A stretch of 64,000 nucleotides of DNA from Burkholderia puraquae (lineage in GTDB: Bacteria; Pseudomonadota; Gammaproteobacteria; Burkholderiales; Burkholderiaceae). Positions 25,543 to 33,976 of the stretch are shown here, one piece after another (the first letter of the stretch is position 1; each line of letters starts with the position of its first letter). A program made the position numbers and the translations under genes. The notes under the pieces are model-generated. The model did no database searches. It was not told where the DNA came from and saw only the letters and a list, made by a program, of their open reading frames with translations. The stretch covers positions 1-64,000 of the forward strand of contig NZ_NBYX01000031.1 in NCBI RefSeq assembly GCF_002099195.1, written 5' to 3'.

Positions 25543-26433
25543 TTACGCCGGCTGCGCCTCGTACAGCTTCACGCACGCGGAGAAGTCGAGCATGCCGAGC
25601 CCCTGCTGGCTCATCGACTGATAGAGCTGCTGCGCGAGCGCGCCCATCCACACCGGCTGGTGCGCGCTCCGCGCCGCTTCGGTCGCAAGCCCGAGATCCT
25701 TCAGCATCAGGTTCGCTGCGAACCCGCCCGCATAGCCGCGCGCGGCCGGTGCGGTATCGCTCACGCCCGGATACGGGTTGTACGTGTCCGAGCTCCAGCA
25801 GCGGCCGGTCGACGTATTGATGATGCCGGCCAGCACGGCCGGATCGATCCCGAGCGCGGCGCCGAGCGCCATCGCTTCGGACACGCCCATCATCGAGATC
25901 CCGAGCAGCAGGTTGTTGCAGATCTTCGCGACCTGCCCGGTGCCCGTGCCGCCGCAATGCACGACGTTCTTGCCCATGTCGAGCAGCACGGGGCGGATGT
26001 GCTCGAACAGCGCGGCGTCTGCGCCGACCATGAAGGTCAGCGTGCCGGCCTGTGCGCCGCCGGTGCCGCCCGACACGGGGGCGTCGGCGAGCGGGAAGCC
26101 ACGCTGCGCGGCGGCGTCGGCCACCGCGCGCACGGTGCCGGGATCGATCGTGCTGCAGTCGATCAGCGTCGTGCCGGCACGCGCGCCGGCCAGCACGCCG
26201 TCGTCGCCGAGGTAGACCGCGCGCACGTGCCGCGCGGCCGGCAGCATCGTGATCACGACCGCACCGCGCGCGGCCGCGTCGCGCGGCGAACCGGCCGCCG
26301 CCGCGCCTGCGCGCACCGCGGCGTCGACCGCGTGCGCGTCGAGGTCGAACACCGTCAGCGCGTGGCCGGCTTTCAGCAGGTTGGCGGCCATCGGGCCGCC
26401 CATGTTGCCGAGTCCGATGAATGCGATTTCCAT
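25543..26433 (-). CDS. mmsB: 3-hydroxyisobutyrate dehydrogenase
   Basis: 296 residues of the beta-hydroxyacid dehydrogenase family. The NAD-binding motif GLGNMG is at 7-12, the substrate loop DAPVSGGTGGAQAGTL is near 117-132, and catalytic Lys170 with Asn174 (GQVAKICNN) are in place. It oxidises 3-hydroxyisobutyrate to methylmalonate semialdehyde in valine breakdown. It starts 16 bases after the mmsA stop, which supports the pair. Related tartronate semialdehyde reductases share the motifs, but the mmsA neighbour favours this role. A terminator follows. Confidence 0.9.
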   Translation of the reverse strand: MEIAFIGLGNMGGPMAANLLKAGHALTVFDLDAHAVDAAVRAGAAAAGSPRDAAARGAVVITMLPAARHVRAVYLGDDGVLAGARAGTTLIDCSTIDPGTVRAVADAAAQRGFPLADAPVSGGTGGAQAGTLTFMVGADAALFEHIRPVLLDMGKNVVHCGGTGTGQVAKICNNLLLGISMMGVSEAMALGAALGIDPAVLAGIINTSTGRCWSSDTYNPYPGVSDTAPAARGYAGGFAANLMLKDLGLATEAARSAHQPVWMGALAQQLYQSMSQQGLGMLDFSACVKLYEAQPA

Positions 26434-26449
26434 GTGCAGGCTCCCGGGG

Positions 26450-27976
26450 TCAGCGCAGCGCGATTGTCGTGTTCACGCCGCCGGCCGTCGCGTCGTCGTC
26501 GAACCAGCGTGCGGTGACCGTCTTGGTCTGCGTGTAGAACTGCACGACTTGCTTGCCGTACGGGCCGAGATCGCCGAGCTTCGAGCCGCGCGAGCCCGTG
26601 AAGCTGAAGTAGGGCACCGGCACCGGAATCGGGATGTTGATGCCGACCTGGCCGATGTCGATCTCGCTCTGGAACTTGCGCGCGGCCGCGCCGCTCTGCG
26701 TGAACAGCCCCACGCCGTTGCCCATCGGGTTACGGTTGACGAGCGCGATCGCTTCGTCGAGCGTGTCGGCTTCGAGCACGACCACCACCGGCCCGAAGAT
26801 TTCTTCCGTATAGATCGACATGTCGGTCGTCACGCCGGAGAAGATCGTCGGGCCGACGAAGTTGCCCTGCTCGTAGCCGGGCACCTTCACGTCGCGGCCG
26901 TCGAGCAACAGCGTCGCGCCTTCCTTCACGCCGGCGTCGATCAGCGACAGGATGCGTTCCTTCGCCGCCTTCGACACGACCGGCCCGACGTCCGTGCCGG
27001 CTTCGGCGCCGGCGTTGACCTTCAGCGCCTTCGCCTTCTCGACCAGCTCGGGCAGCCAGTCGCGGGCCTTGCCGACCAGCACGACGACCGATGTCGCCAT
27101 GCAGCGCTGGCCGGCCGCGCCGAAGCCCGCGCCGACGAGCGCGTTGATCGACTGCTCGCGATGCGCATCGGGCAGCACGACCGCGTGGTTCTTCGCGCCC
27201 ATCATCGACTGCACGCGCTTGCCGTGCTGGCTGCCGAGGTTGTACACGTGCGTGCCGACGCGCGTCGAGCCGACGAACGAGATCGCCTTGATGTCCGGAT
27301 GCGTACAGAGACGGTCGACTACCGTCTTGCCGCCGTGCACGACGTTCAGCACGCCCTGCGGCACGCCGGCCTCGATCGCGAGCTCGACGAGCTGCATCGT
27401 CGACAGCGGGTCCTGCTCCGACGGCTTCAGCACGAACGTGTTGCCGCAGACGATCGCCATCGGGAACATCCACAGCGGGATCATGCCGGGGAAGTTGAAC
27501 GGCGTGATGCCCGCGCACACGCCGATCGGCTGGCGCAGCGTGTAGGTATCGACGCCGCCCGCGACGTTCTCCGCGAATTCGCCTTGCTGCAGCGTGCCGA
27601 TCGAGCAGGCGTGCTCGACCACTTCGAGGCCGCGGAAGATGTCGCCCTGCGCGTCGGGCAGCGTCTTGCCTTGCTCGGCCGTCAGCGTGTGTGCGATCCG
27701 TTCGAGATTGCGGCGCACGAGATCCTGGAACTTCAGCATGATGCGCAGCCGCGCGCCGATCGGCGTCGTCTTCCACGTCTGGAACGCGCGCTGCGCGGAC
27801 GCGATCGCGGCGTCGACCTCGTCGAGCGTCGCATACGGCACGCGGCCGATCACTTCCTGCGTCGCGGGGTTGACGATGTCGCCCCATTCGGCGCTTTGCG
27901 ATTCGACGAATGCGCCGTCGATCAGCAGCTTGGCGGTGGGCAGGGCGAGGGTGGTCTGGGGAACTGCGGCGTTCAT
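26450..27976 (-). CDS. mmsA: (Methyl)malonate-semialdehyde dehydrogenase (acylating)
   Basis: 508-residue aldehyde dehydrogenase of the CoA-acylating MmsA type. The catalytic Cys is at 292 (GQRCMATS), with the cofactor motifs TPFNFP and FVGSTRVG in the usual places, and the absence of the general-base Glu typical of non-acylating relatives is consistent with CoA use (read by eye only). It converts methylmalonate semialdehyde to propionyl-CoA, or malonate semialdehyde to acetyl-CoA, releasing CO2. Gene order leftward is MHS transporter, mmsA, mmsB. The start is 112 bases after the transporter stop. Cytoplasmic. Confidence 0.92.
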   Translation of the reverse strand: MNAAVPQTTLALPTAKLLIDGAFVESQSAEWGDIVNPATQEVIGRVPYATLDEVDAAIASAQRAFQTWKTTPIGARLRIMLKFQDLVRRNLERIAHTLTAEQGKTLPDAQGDIFRGLEVVEHACSIGTLQQGEFAENVAGGVDTYTLRQPIGVCAGITPFNFPGMIPLWMFPMAIVCGNTFVLKPSEQDPLSTMQLVELAIEAGVPQGVLNVVHGGKTVVDRLCTHPDIKAISFVGSTRVGTHVYNLGSQHGKRVQSMMGAKNHAVVLPDAHREQSINALVGAGFGAAGQRCMATSVVVLVGKARDWLPELVEKAKALKVNAGAEAGTDVGPVVSKAAKERILSLIDAGVKEGATLLLDGRDVKVPGYEQGNFVGPTIFSGVTTDMSIYTEEIFGPVVVVLEADTLDEAIALVNRNPMGNGVGLFTQSGAAARKFQSEIDIGQVGINIPIPVPVPYFSFTGSRGSKLGDLGPYGKQVVQFYTQTKTVTARWFDDDATAGGVNTTIALR

Positions 27977-28088
27977 GGATGTCTCCGGAAAGCGGTGTGA
28001 CGATGAAAAAAGGTGTCTGCTTCCGCCGCGCGGGCATCCACGGCGGTCAGCAGGCCGAACTGAAATTGACCGGATGCGGCTGGCGTGC

Positions 28089-29408
28089 TCAGGTGCGTGC
28101 CGGACGCATGAGTGCGGTACACATGAGCGCGAACACGCCGAAGCCGACGAGGTACGCGATCACGTAGTGCGGCTGGCCGCCGCCGGCCTTGAGCAGCGAC
28201 GTCGCGATCATCGGCGCGAAGCCGCCGCCGATCACGCCGGCGAGCTGTACCGACAGCGAGATGCCGCTGTAGCGGATTTCCGCCGGGAACTGCTGTGCGA
28301 ACAGCAGCGATTCCGGCGCATAGAGGATCGGGAACACGACGCCGAGGCCGAGCACGATCGCCCACCACGCGTACGACGTCTGCTGCGTGCCGAGCATCAT
28401 GAAGAACGGTGCGGCGAACGCGCACATCAGCACGAGGCCGATCGCGAACATCCGGCGCTGGCCGATGCGGTCGCTCAGGTGGCCGCACAGCGGCATCGTG
28501 ACGAGCGACAGCGCCGCGCCGGCCGTGATCGCGTGCAGCATCTCGGCCTTCGGGAGGTGCAGCTGCTGCGTCGCGTAAGCGAGCGCGAACGTGACGACCA
28601 TGTAGAACCACGTGTTCTCGGCGGCGCGTGCGCCGACGATCGTCAGCACCTCGCGCGGATGGCGGCGCAGCGCGGCCGTCACCGGCGATTTCTCGGCCTT
28701 GCCCTGGCGCTGCATCTTCTCGAAGTCGGGCGATTCGGGCACTTTCGCGCGGATGAACCAGCCGAGGCCGACGAGCGCGATGCTCGCGAGGAACGGCACG
28801 CGCCAGCCCCACGACAGCATGTCGGCTTCCGGCAGCGCGGCCACCGCGGCCATCGCGACCGACGACAGGATCAGGCCGAGCCCGACGCCCGTCTGCGGCA
28901 GGCTGCCGAACAGCCCCTTGCGGCCCTTCGGCGCGTGTTCGACCGCCATCAGCACCGCGCCGCCCCATTCGCCGCCGACCGCCATCCCCTGCAGGAAGCG
29001 CATCGCGATCAGGAGCGCGGCGGCCCAGTAGCCAATGCTGTCGTACGACGGGATCAGCCCGATGATCATGCTCGGCACGCCCATCAGCAGCAGCGTGATC
29101 ATCAGCATCGACTTGCGGCCGATGCGGTCGCCGAAGTGGCCGAACACGATGCCGCCCATCGGCCGCCCGATGAAGCCGACCGCGAACGTGCCGAATGCGG
29201 CGAGCGTGCCGACGACCGGGTCCAGCGACGGGAAGAAGATGCGGTTGAACACGAGCGCGGCGGCCGTGCCGTAGAGGAAGAAGTCGTACCACTCGATCGT
29301 GGTGCCGGCCATGCTGGCCCAGCCGGCCAGCAGGTAGTGCTTCGCGGTGCGGGCGGGCGCCGGCGCCGCGACTGTCGCATGCTCATCGAGGGTGGATCGG
29401 GTCTGCAT
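28089..29408 (-). CDS. MFS transporter, metabolite:H+ symporter (MHS) family
   Basis: 439 residues with 12 helices. STMEWYDFFLYGTAAALVFN-type opening (here GTTIEWYDFFLYG), then PMGGIVFGHFGDRIGRKSML as motif A and QGMAVGGEWGGAV are diagnostic of the MHS family, whose members carry alpha-ketoglutarate, citrate, proline/betaine, shikimate and other small acids. It is upstream of mmsA on the same strand, so it probably imports a C3-C4 acid whose breakdown passes through a semialdehyde. A perfect dyad lies in the gap to the divergent LysR gene and may control it. Exact substrate unknown. Confidence 0.88.
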   Translation of the reverse strand: MQTRSTLDEHATVAAPAPARTAKHYLLAGWASMAGTTIEWYDFFLYGTAAALVFNRIFFPSLDPVVGTLAAFGTFAVGFIGRPMGGIVFGHFGDRIGRKSMLMITLLLMGVPSMIIGLIPSYDSIGYWAAALLIAMRFLQGMAVGGEWGGAVLMAVEHAPKGRKGLFGSLPQTGVGLGLILSSVAMAAVAALPEADMLSWGWRVPFLASIALVGLGWFIRAKVPESPDFEKMQRQGKAEKSPVTAALRRHPREVLTIVGARAAENTWFYMVVTFALAYATQQLHLPKAEMLHAITAGAALSLVTMPLCGHLSDRIGQRRMFAIGLVLMCAFAAPFFMMLGTQQTSYAWWAIVLGLGVVFPILYAPESLLFAQQFPAEIRYSGISLSVQLAGVIGGGFAPMIATSLLKAGGGQPHYVIAYLVGFGVFALMCTALMRPART

Positions 29409-29504
29409 GGTGTCTCCGTGGTGGTGCCGCGGCTCGTGGTCCGCAGGTCACGGTCGAGTATAGTTATGCGCAGATTCATCATGTACCGATAAAGAAACCG
29501 GTTG

Positions 29505-29524
29505 GATGTGCATTTATGCACATC
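29505..29524. promoter_or_regulatory. Perfect 20-bp dyad between the MHS-mms operon and its LysR gene
   Basis: GATGTGCAT and ATGCACATC, 9-bp arms around TT. A related half-site TTATGCGCA is at 29464-29472. The site lies in the 156-base divergent control region, the normal place for a LysR recognition site, 40 bases before the LysR start. Confidence 0.6.
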
Positions 29525-29564
29525 GATAGCCGGCCCGGAGACCCCTGCCCCTTTTTCCTCGCCG

Positions 29565-30524
29565 ATGCGACACGCTACCGAGCCGGTTTCCGGCAACCTG
29601 AACTGGGACGACCTGCGCTTTTTCCTCGAAGTCGCGCGCACGCAGCGCGCGAGCGGCGCCGCGAAGCGGCTCGGCGTCGACTACACGACTGTCGCTCGGC
29701 GCATTCGCGCGCTCGAGGCCGCGATGGGCACGCTGCTGTTCGACAAGTCGCGCTCCGGCGGCTTCACGCTGACGGCCGAAGGGCAGCGGCTCGTCGCGTA
29801 TGCGGACGCGATGGAGACGACCGTGCAGTCCGCGTGCGACCAGGTCGCGAACACGGGCGAGGCGCTGTCGGGCCATGTGCGGATCGGGTCGACGGAGGGG
29901 TTCGGCTGCTTTTTCCTCGCGCCGCAGCTCGCGCAGTTTCGTGCCGAGCATCCGCACGTGACGGTCGACCTGCTGCCGGTGCCGCATTTCGTCAACCTGC
30001 CGAAGCGCGAGGCGGACCTGGCGATCACGCTCGAGCGGCCCGAGCGCGGGCCTTACGTGGTCACGAAGCTGTGCGATTACCAGTTGCGGCTCTACGCGAC
30101 GCGCGACTATCTCGCGAGCCACGCGCCGATCACGTGCACGGACGATCTCGCGCAGCACGCGTTCATCAGCTACGTCGACGATCTCGCGTTCAGCAACGAA
30201 CTGCTGTACCTGGACCGCGCGGTGCCGGGCGCGACGGCCGGGCTGCGCACGACGAGCGTGATCGCGCAGTATTTCGCGGCGCTGCAGGGCGGCGGGCTCG
30301 CGATCCTGCCGTGCTTCATGGCGGCCACGCAGCCGGCGCTCGTGCCCGTGCTGCCGGACGACGTGGTCGTCACGCGGTGCTTCTGGCTGACGTGCCGCGA
30401 GGACCTGCGCAAGCTGCGGCGCGTGACCGCGCTGTGGGATTACCTGCGCGCGGCGGCAGACGCGAATCGGGCGCTGCTGTCGGGTGAATCGGGGAAGATG
30501 AGATTCGTCGGCGAGCCGGAATAG
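29565..30524 (+). CDS. LysR-family regulator, likely of the MHS-mmsAB operon
   Basis: 319 residues from the ATG at 29565. The winged helix-turn-helix is in residues about 12-70 (DLRFFLEVARTQRASGAAKRL, TTVARRIRALEAAMGTLLF); the effector domain follows, with GHVRIGSTEGFGCFFLAPQL starting the first lobe. It resembles regulators of amino acid and semialdehyde catabolic genes. The divergent position and the perfect dyad in the gap suggest it controls the MHS-mmsA-mmsB operon. The upstream ATG-like start at 29502 would place the coding region over the operator, so the later start was chosen. Confidence 0.85.
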   Translation: MRHATEPVSGNLNWDDLRFFLEVARTQRASGAAKRLGVDYTTVARRIRALEAAMGTLLFDKSRSGGFTLTAEGQRLVAYADAMETTVQSACDQVANTGEALSGHVRIGSTEGFGCFFLAPQLAQFRAEHPHVTVDLLPVPHFVNLPKREADLAITLERPERGPYVVTKLCDYQLRLYATRDYLASHAPITCTDDLAQHAFISYVDDLAFSNELLYLDRAVPGATAGLRTTSVIAQYFAALQGGGLAILPCFMAATQPALVPVLPDDVVVTRCFWLTCREDLRKLRRVTALWDYLRAAADANRALLSGESGKMRFVGEPE

Positions 30525-30669
30525 CGGGGCACGTGTTCGTCGAAATGACGGCCGCCAGCTTCGGCATGGTGGCGGTGATGAAGGCGCTTGTGCCGCTCGG
30601 TGCGTTGCGGATGGAAATCGGATTCCTGAGCGTGCGTTACCGCTATTGGGCGCACGGGAACCCGGAGCA

Positions 30670-30771
30670 ATGGCCGCATGGGTGCTGGCGCTTTGCATGC
30701 TGCTCGCACTGGCGCTGCTGCCGTTGCTGCTGACCTATGCTCGGACCGCATGGGGCGCGGCGGTGAAGTAA
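30670..30771 (+). CDS. Possible 33-residue single-helix membrane peptide
   Basis: The frame from ATG 30670 encodes 33 residues, nearly all hydrophobic (MAAWVLALCMLLALALLPLL then a short basic end). It could be a small inner-membrane protein. The only purine-rich ribosome site, GGAG, is just two bases before the ATG, too close to be good. It ends 59 bases before the SRPBCC start. Support is weak. Confidence 0.3.
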   Translation: MAAWVLALCMLLALALLPLLLTYARTAWGAAVK

Positions 30772-30830
30772 CGGAGGCGGCGCGGCGGTTGTGCCATCAT
30801 GTGCGCACCGACAGCCGCAAGGAGACGGTC

Positions 30831-31337
30831 GTGGAAATTCGTTCGAAGTGGACGTTCGATTGCCGGCCAGAGCACGTATGGCCGCATTTCCTCCATGCCC
30901 GGATGGACGACACGCGGCCGTTGCTGTTCCGCCTCGGCGTGCCGAAGCCGGTCAGTTGCCGCGTGCTCGAAGGCGTGCCGGCCGTCGGCAATACGCGGCA
31001 GTGCACGACCGATCGCGGCACCATCGACCAGCGGATTCTCGTGCTCGACGAGCAGCGCCGGCTGCGTTACCGGATGGTGGCGTCGACGGTGTGGTGCCGC
31101 GACTGGGTCGGCCTGCTGGAAGACGAATTCACGCTGACGCCCGTGGCAGGCGGCAGGACACGCGTCGAGCGGCGCACCGTGTTCAGCGCGCGCGGTTTCT
31201 TCAGGCCGGTTCGGCAGATCGGTTTATGGATCGCGCTGTTGCAGGCTCATCGATACGCGGCGCGCAACTGGCGGCGTCTCGCGATGGCGGCGCAGGGGCA
31301 GGCGGTCGCGATGGAGCCGGCGCGAGCCCGTTTTTAG
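30831..31337 (+). CDS. SRPBCC-family (START-like) protein
   Basis: 168 residues from a GTG at 30831, chosen because AAGGAGACG lies just upstream (30819-30827); the longer frame has no such site. It opens with a strand-turn pattern (VEIRSKWTFDCRPEHVWPHFL) and continues with alternating strands and a long C-terminal helix ending in HRYAARNWRRLA, the layout of polyketide-cyclase/START-like hydrophobic-cavity proteins. These bind lipids or aromatic compounds and many have no enzyme activity. No partner gene is obvious. Cytoplasmic. Confidence 0.6.
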   Translation: MEIRSKWTFDCRPEHVWPHFLHARMDDTRPLLFRLGVPKPVSCRVLEGVPAVGNTRQCTTDRGTIDQRILVLDEQRRLRYRMVASTVWCRDWVGLLEDEFTLTPVAGGRTRVERRTVFSARGFFRPVRQIGLWIALLQAHRYAARNWRRLAMAAQGQAVAMEPARARF

Positions 31338-31349
31338 CCTGAACAGGCG

Positions 31350-32273
31350 CTAGGCCTTCAGCGCGGGTGCGTAATAGATTTGCCCGATATCCGTGTCGCG
31401 TACCTGGCCGTTGCGTTCGGCCTCGGTGCGCGTATCGAAGAAATCGAGCGTGCACAGCTCCGGGCGGCCCAGCGCCTTCAGGATGCTCGACGTGCGCCAC
31501 GCCGGCAGCCAGTCGGACCACGACAACCGTACACCCAGGATCAGCGCGAGCAGGACGCCCATCGCGAGCGGCCCGCCCAGCAACATCGCCAGATCGAGAC
31601 CCAGGTCGGAAAAGCCGCCGTCGCTGGTCCATAGCACCAGGGCCAGGATCGGGATGAGAAAGCAGGTCATGCCGATGAACATCCATTTCCACGCCAGCCC
31701 GATGTTACGCGTCAGGCCGGCCAGCCCCGTGTCGCTGCACGCGTGATCCATCACCATGCGGCGCCGGTCCGGAGACGACAGCGCGAACAGGCGGCCGCGG
31801 CGATCGACCACGGCAACCACGTCGTCGCCGGCGTCGAAGCACTGCCCGCCGAGGAACCCGCGGAACGTTTCGCCGCCTATTTCGATTTCCACCGGCAGCT
31901 TCGCGAACAGGATCTTGCCGTTCTTCCCGACGGTCACGTACGCGTTTTCGGACGTGAAGGTCCGGGTTTCGCGCAGGTTCGCGTACGACCACGTCGCCGG
32001 ATGCTCGACCTTGTCGGCCGCGGCGTTCAACCGGGCGAGGACGAGATCTTCGTCGGCTTGCTGAAATATCAGCGCATTGGCCGCGGCTCCGTTGCCGGTG
32101 AGCGCCGCAAGGATCGGCACCACGGTGTGCGTGAACCGGTAGCCGAGCGATTTCTTGCGGGCTTCGGGGTCGACGGGCGGCACCTGACGACTCCCGGCAG
32201 TGCCTTGGTCGGGGCGCTCGAGAAAGCGCAATGCGATCAGTTTGCCTTCGACAAGACGCAGGGGTGACGACAT
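31350..32273 (-). CDS. Unknown protein with C-terminal pair of membrane helices
   Basis: 307 residues. The first 185 are soluble, with a beta-rich stretch near 105-165 (FTSENAYVTVGKNGKILFAK, a GGETFRGFLGGQCFDAGDDVVAVVD run and DRRGRLFALSS). Two strong hydrophobic helices follow at about 195-215 and 227-250, then a 55-residue polar tail. The opening MSSPLRLVEGKLIALRFLER and the two-helix layout recall Burkholderia proteins labelled putative type VI secretion effectors, but no VgrG, PAAR or immunity gene is next to it. Otherwise unrecognised. It overlaps nothing and ends 12 bases from the SRPBCC stop. Confidence 0.65.
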   Translation of the reverse strand: MSSPLRLVEGKLIALRFLERPDQGTAGSRQVPPVDPEARKKSLGYRFTHTVVPILAALTGNGAAANALIFQQADEDLVLARLNAAADKVEHPATWSYANLRETRTFTSENAYVTVGKNGKILFAKLPVEIEIGGETFRGFLGGQCFDAGDDVVAVVDRRGRLFALSSPDRRRMVMDHACSDTGLAGLTRNIGLAWKWMFIGMTCFLIPILALVLWTSDGGFSDLGLDLAMLLGGPLAMGVLLALILGVRLSWSDWLPAWRTSSILKALGRPELCTLDFFDTRTEAERNGQVRDTDIGQIYYAPALKA

Positions 32274-32411
32274 AGGGGGCGCGGTCGCGACGGGACAGGG
32301 TTGGCGGAGTCTACCAGTCGTCTGACTTTATGCGCGACGCGCCCGACGCATCGTTCCGCCGGCCCCGCAGCGCGGCCGGCAGTGCGCTGCGATCGTGCAT
32401 CGAACCCGGCA

Positions 32412-33134
32412 TCAATCCGGGCAACCCAGCCGGTCCGCGAGCTCGTTCAGGTTCCTGACGTCGAAGTCCCACGCTTCGTCGGCTTGCAGGTCGGTCGTCT
32501 GGCCGGGGCCGTGTTCGGTCGGCCGCAGCACGAACGCGGTCGACAGCCCCTGCCGGCGCGCGGCCGCGAGATCGCCGTTGTGCGCGGCAACCAGGCACAG
32601 CTCGGCCGGTTCGACGCCGAGAATCTCGACCGTGTCGCTGTACACCTGCGGCGACGGCTTGTACGCGCGGACGACTTCCGCACCGAGAATCGCATCCCAC
32701 GGCAGCCCCGCGCGTTTCGCGACGTCGACCATCAGCCGGATGTTGCCGTTCGACAGCGGCGCGATGATGAAGCGACGCTTCAGCCTTTGCAGCGCCGCGA
32801 CGGCGTCGGGCCATGGGTCGAGGCTGTGCCACGCGAGGTTGAGCGCGTCGATGTCGGCGTCGGGCACGTCGATGATCCCGTAGCGGTCGAGCGTGCGGAC
32901 GAGGTTCTCGCGGTGCAGGACGTCGAGCCGCACGTAGCGGCGGCGCCCGCTGCGGACTTCTTCCATCGACGGCGAATATTCGGCTCGCCATGCATCCGCG
33001 AATTCGAGCGGGTCGAGCGCGGGGGCGTAGCGGTCGAGGAACGCGGCGGCGCCGCGTGCGACGCCGCTTCTCCAGTCGACGATCGTTCCGAAGACATCGA
33101 AAACGAGCGCCTTGATTTCGGCAGGGTTCGTCAT
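32412..33134 (-). CDS. HAD-superfamily haloacid dehalogenase type II-like hydrolase
   Basis: 240 residues from the ATG at 33134. Motif I is FDVFGTIVDW with nucleophile Asp13; motif II PLSNGN, motif III Lys in AYKPSP and a C-terminal VAAHNGDLAAA acid motif complete the HAD site. The VFGTIVDWR opening and HNGDLAAAR are typical of (S)-2-haloacid dehalogenases. Such enzymes swap halogen for hydroxyl at C2 of short acids, though many genomic copies act on other substrates. The gene is alone with its own upstream gap. Cytoplasmic. Confidence 0.85.
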   Translation of the reverse strand: MTNPAEIKALVFDVFGTIVDWRSGVARGAAAFLDRYAPALDPLEFADAWRAEYSPSMEEVRSGRRRYVRLDVLHRENLVRTLDRYGIIDVPDADIDALNLAWHSLDPWPDAVAALQRLKRRFIIAPLSNGNIRLMVDVAKRAGLPWDAILGAEVVRAYKPSPQVYSDTVEILGVEPAELCLVAAHNGDLAAARRQGLSTAFVLRPTEHGPGQTTDLQADEAWDFDVRNLNELADRLGCPD

Positions 33135-33522
33135 GGTGATCCAGTAAGGGTCGATCGATGAGGTTACGAATCGCCGTGCCGCCCGACTGCGCGACGCCGG
33201 TTCGATCGTCATTGAATCACGGATACGGAAAGGCGGTTCGGCCGGCCGCCATGTTGCACCGCCCGATGGCGTGGCGCGCGAACTGTCCGCTGGGCGTCGA
33301 TGGCTCGCGAGATTCGCGCGTAACGAATCCGGCATCCGTCGCGCGCACCCTGTCCGGCCGCCCCGGCTCGGGTTACTCCGGACGCAATTTTCCGACAACC
33401 CGCAATAAGCAGATATCTCCGCATCGGGCCGCTCACTACCATTCGTCGAACGGCTGATGGCCGCGCGGATGGCCGGCCTGCCGGACTGCCGGACTGCCGG
33501 CACGACGAAACGGAGCGCCGCA
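33135..33522. other. Intergenic region before the four-gene envelope cluster
   Basis: 388 bases with no believable gene. An AT-richer patch at 33385-33415 is the likeliest promoter position for the rightward cluster. The end carries a short tandem repeat (33478-33501). Confidence 0.5.
33478..33501 (+). repeat. 8-bp tandem repeat, three units
   Basis: CTGCCGGA twice and CTGCCGGC once, head to tail, 21 bases before the first gene of the cluster. The unit length is not a multiple of three, so length change would shift any overlapping frame; effect on the mRNA leader is unknown. Confidence 0.6.
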
Positions 33523-33930
33523 ATGGAGGAGAGGAAGCTGCGACCGCGGCATCGACTCGTCGCGTTGATCGCGACGGTGTCGGCGCTGATGCTCGCCTAC
33601 GGCGTGGCACGACATCTGTCGCACGCGTCGACAAGACCGCCGGATCAACAGGTCTTTTCCGTCGACGTCGATCGGGACAAGGCGCCGTGGGAGCGATCCG
33701 TGATCGCGATTCGCGAAGGCGTGCCGGCGCATATCCGCGTGCATTCGCGAGAGGCGGGTGTGCTGATGGCTCATGAAATACCGGGTGCGCTCGCGGCATG
33801 CACATCCGGAACCGATCAGTCGATGGACATTCTCCCGGTCGGGATCACCGGGCGCTTTTCGCTTCACTTTCACAGCCGGGCCGGCGAGCAGATCGAGGTC
33901 GCCGTCATTGAGATATATCCGGACAACTAA
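33523..33930 (+). CDS. Membrane-anchored cupredoxin-like protein, first of four-gene cluster
   Basis: 135 residues from the ATG at 33523, with GGAG just upstream. A basic N-terminus and one hydrophobic helix (about 11-30) look like a signal anchor. The rest is a short beta-sandwich-like domain with the spacing of plastocyanin/azurin-type folds: VFSVDVDRDKAPWE, GVPAHIRVHSREAG, HEIPGAL, then FSLHFHSRAGEQ and a last strand. Candidate metal ligands are His84, Cys93, Met101, His115 and His117, though the standard Cys-x(n)-His-x(n)-Met order is not seen. I call it cupredoxin-like from pattern only. It starts a tight same-strand run with the next three genes. Confidence 0.5.
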   Translation: MEERKLRPRHRLVALIATVSALMLAYGVARHLSHASTRPPDQQVFSVDVDRDKAPWERSVIAIREGVPAHIRVHSREAGVLMAHEIPGALAACTSGTDQSMDILPVGITGRFSLHFHSRAGEQIEVAVIEIYPDN

Positions 33931-33976
33931 CGACAAGCATGGATAGAGACGAATTTCGAAACAGGAGGAGACAAGG

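Noticed and set aside
30533..30733. 66-codon frame after the LysR gene
   Set aside because: Ends in a Cys/Trp-rich run that is the shifted frame of the neighbouring hydrophobic stretch; no ribosome site.
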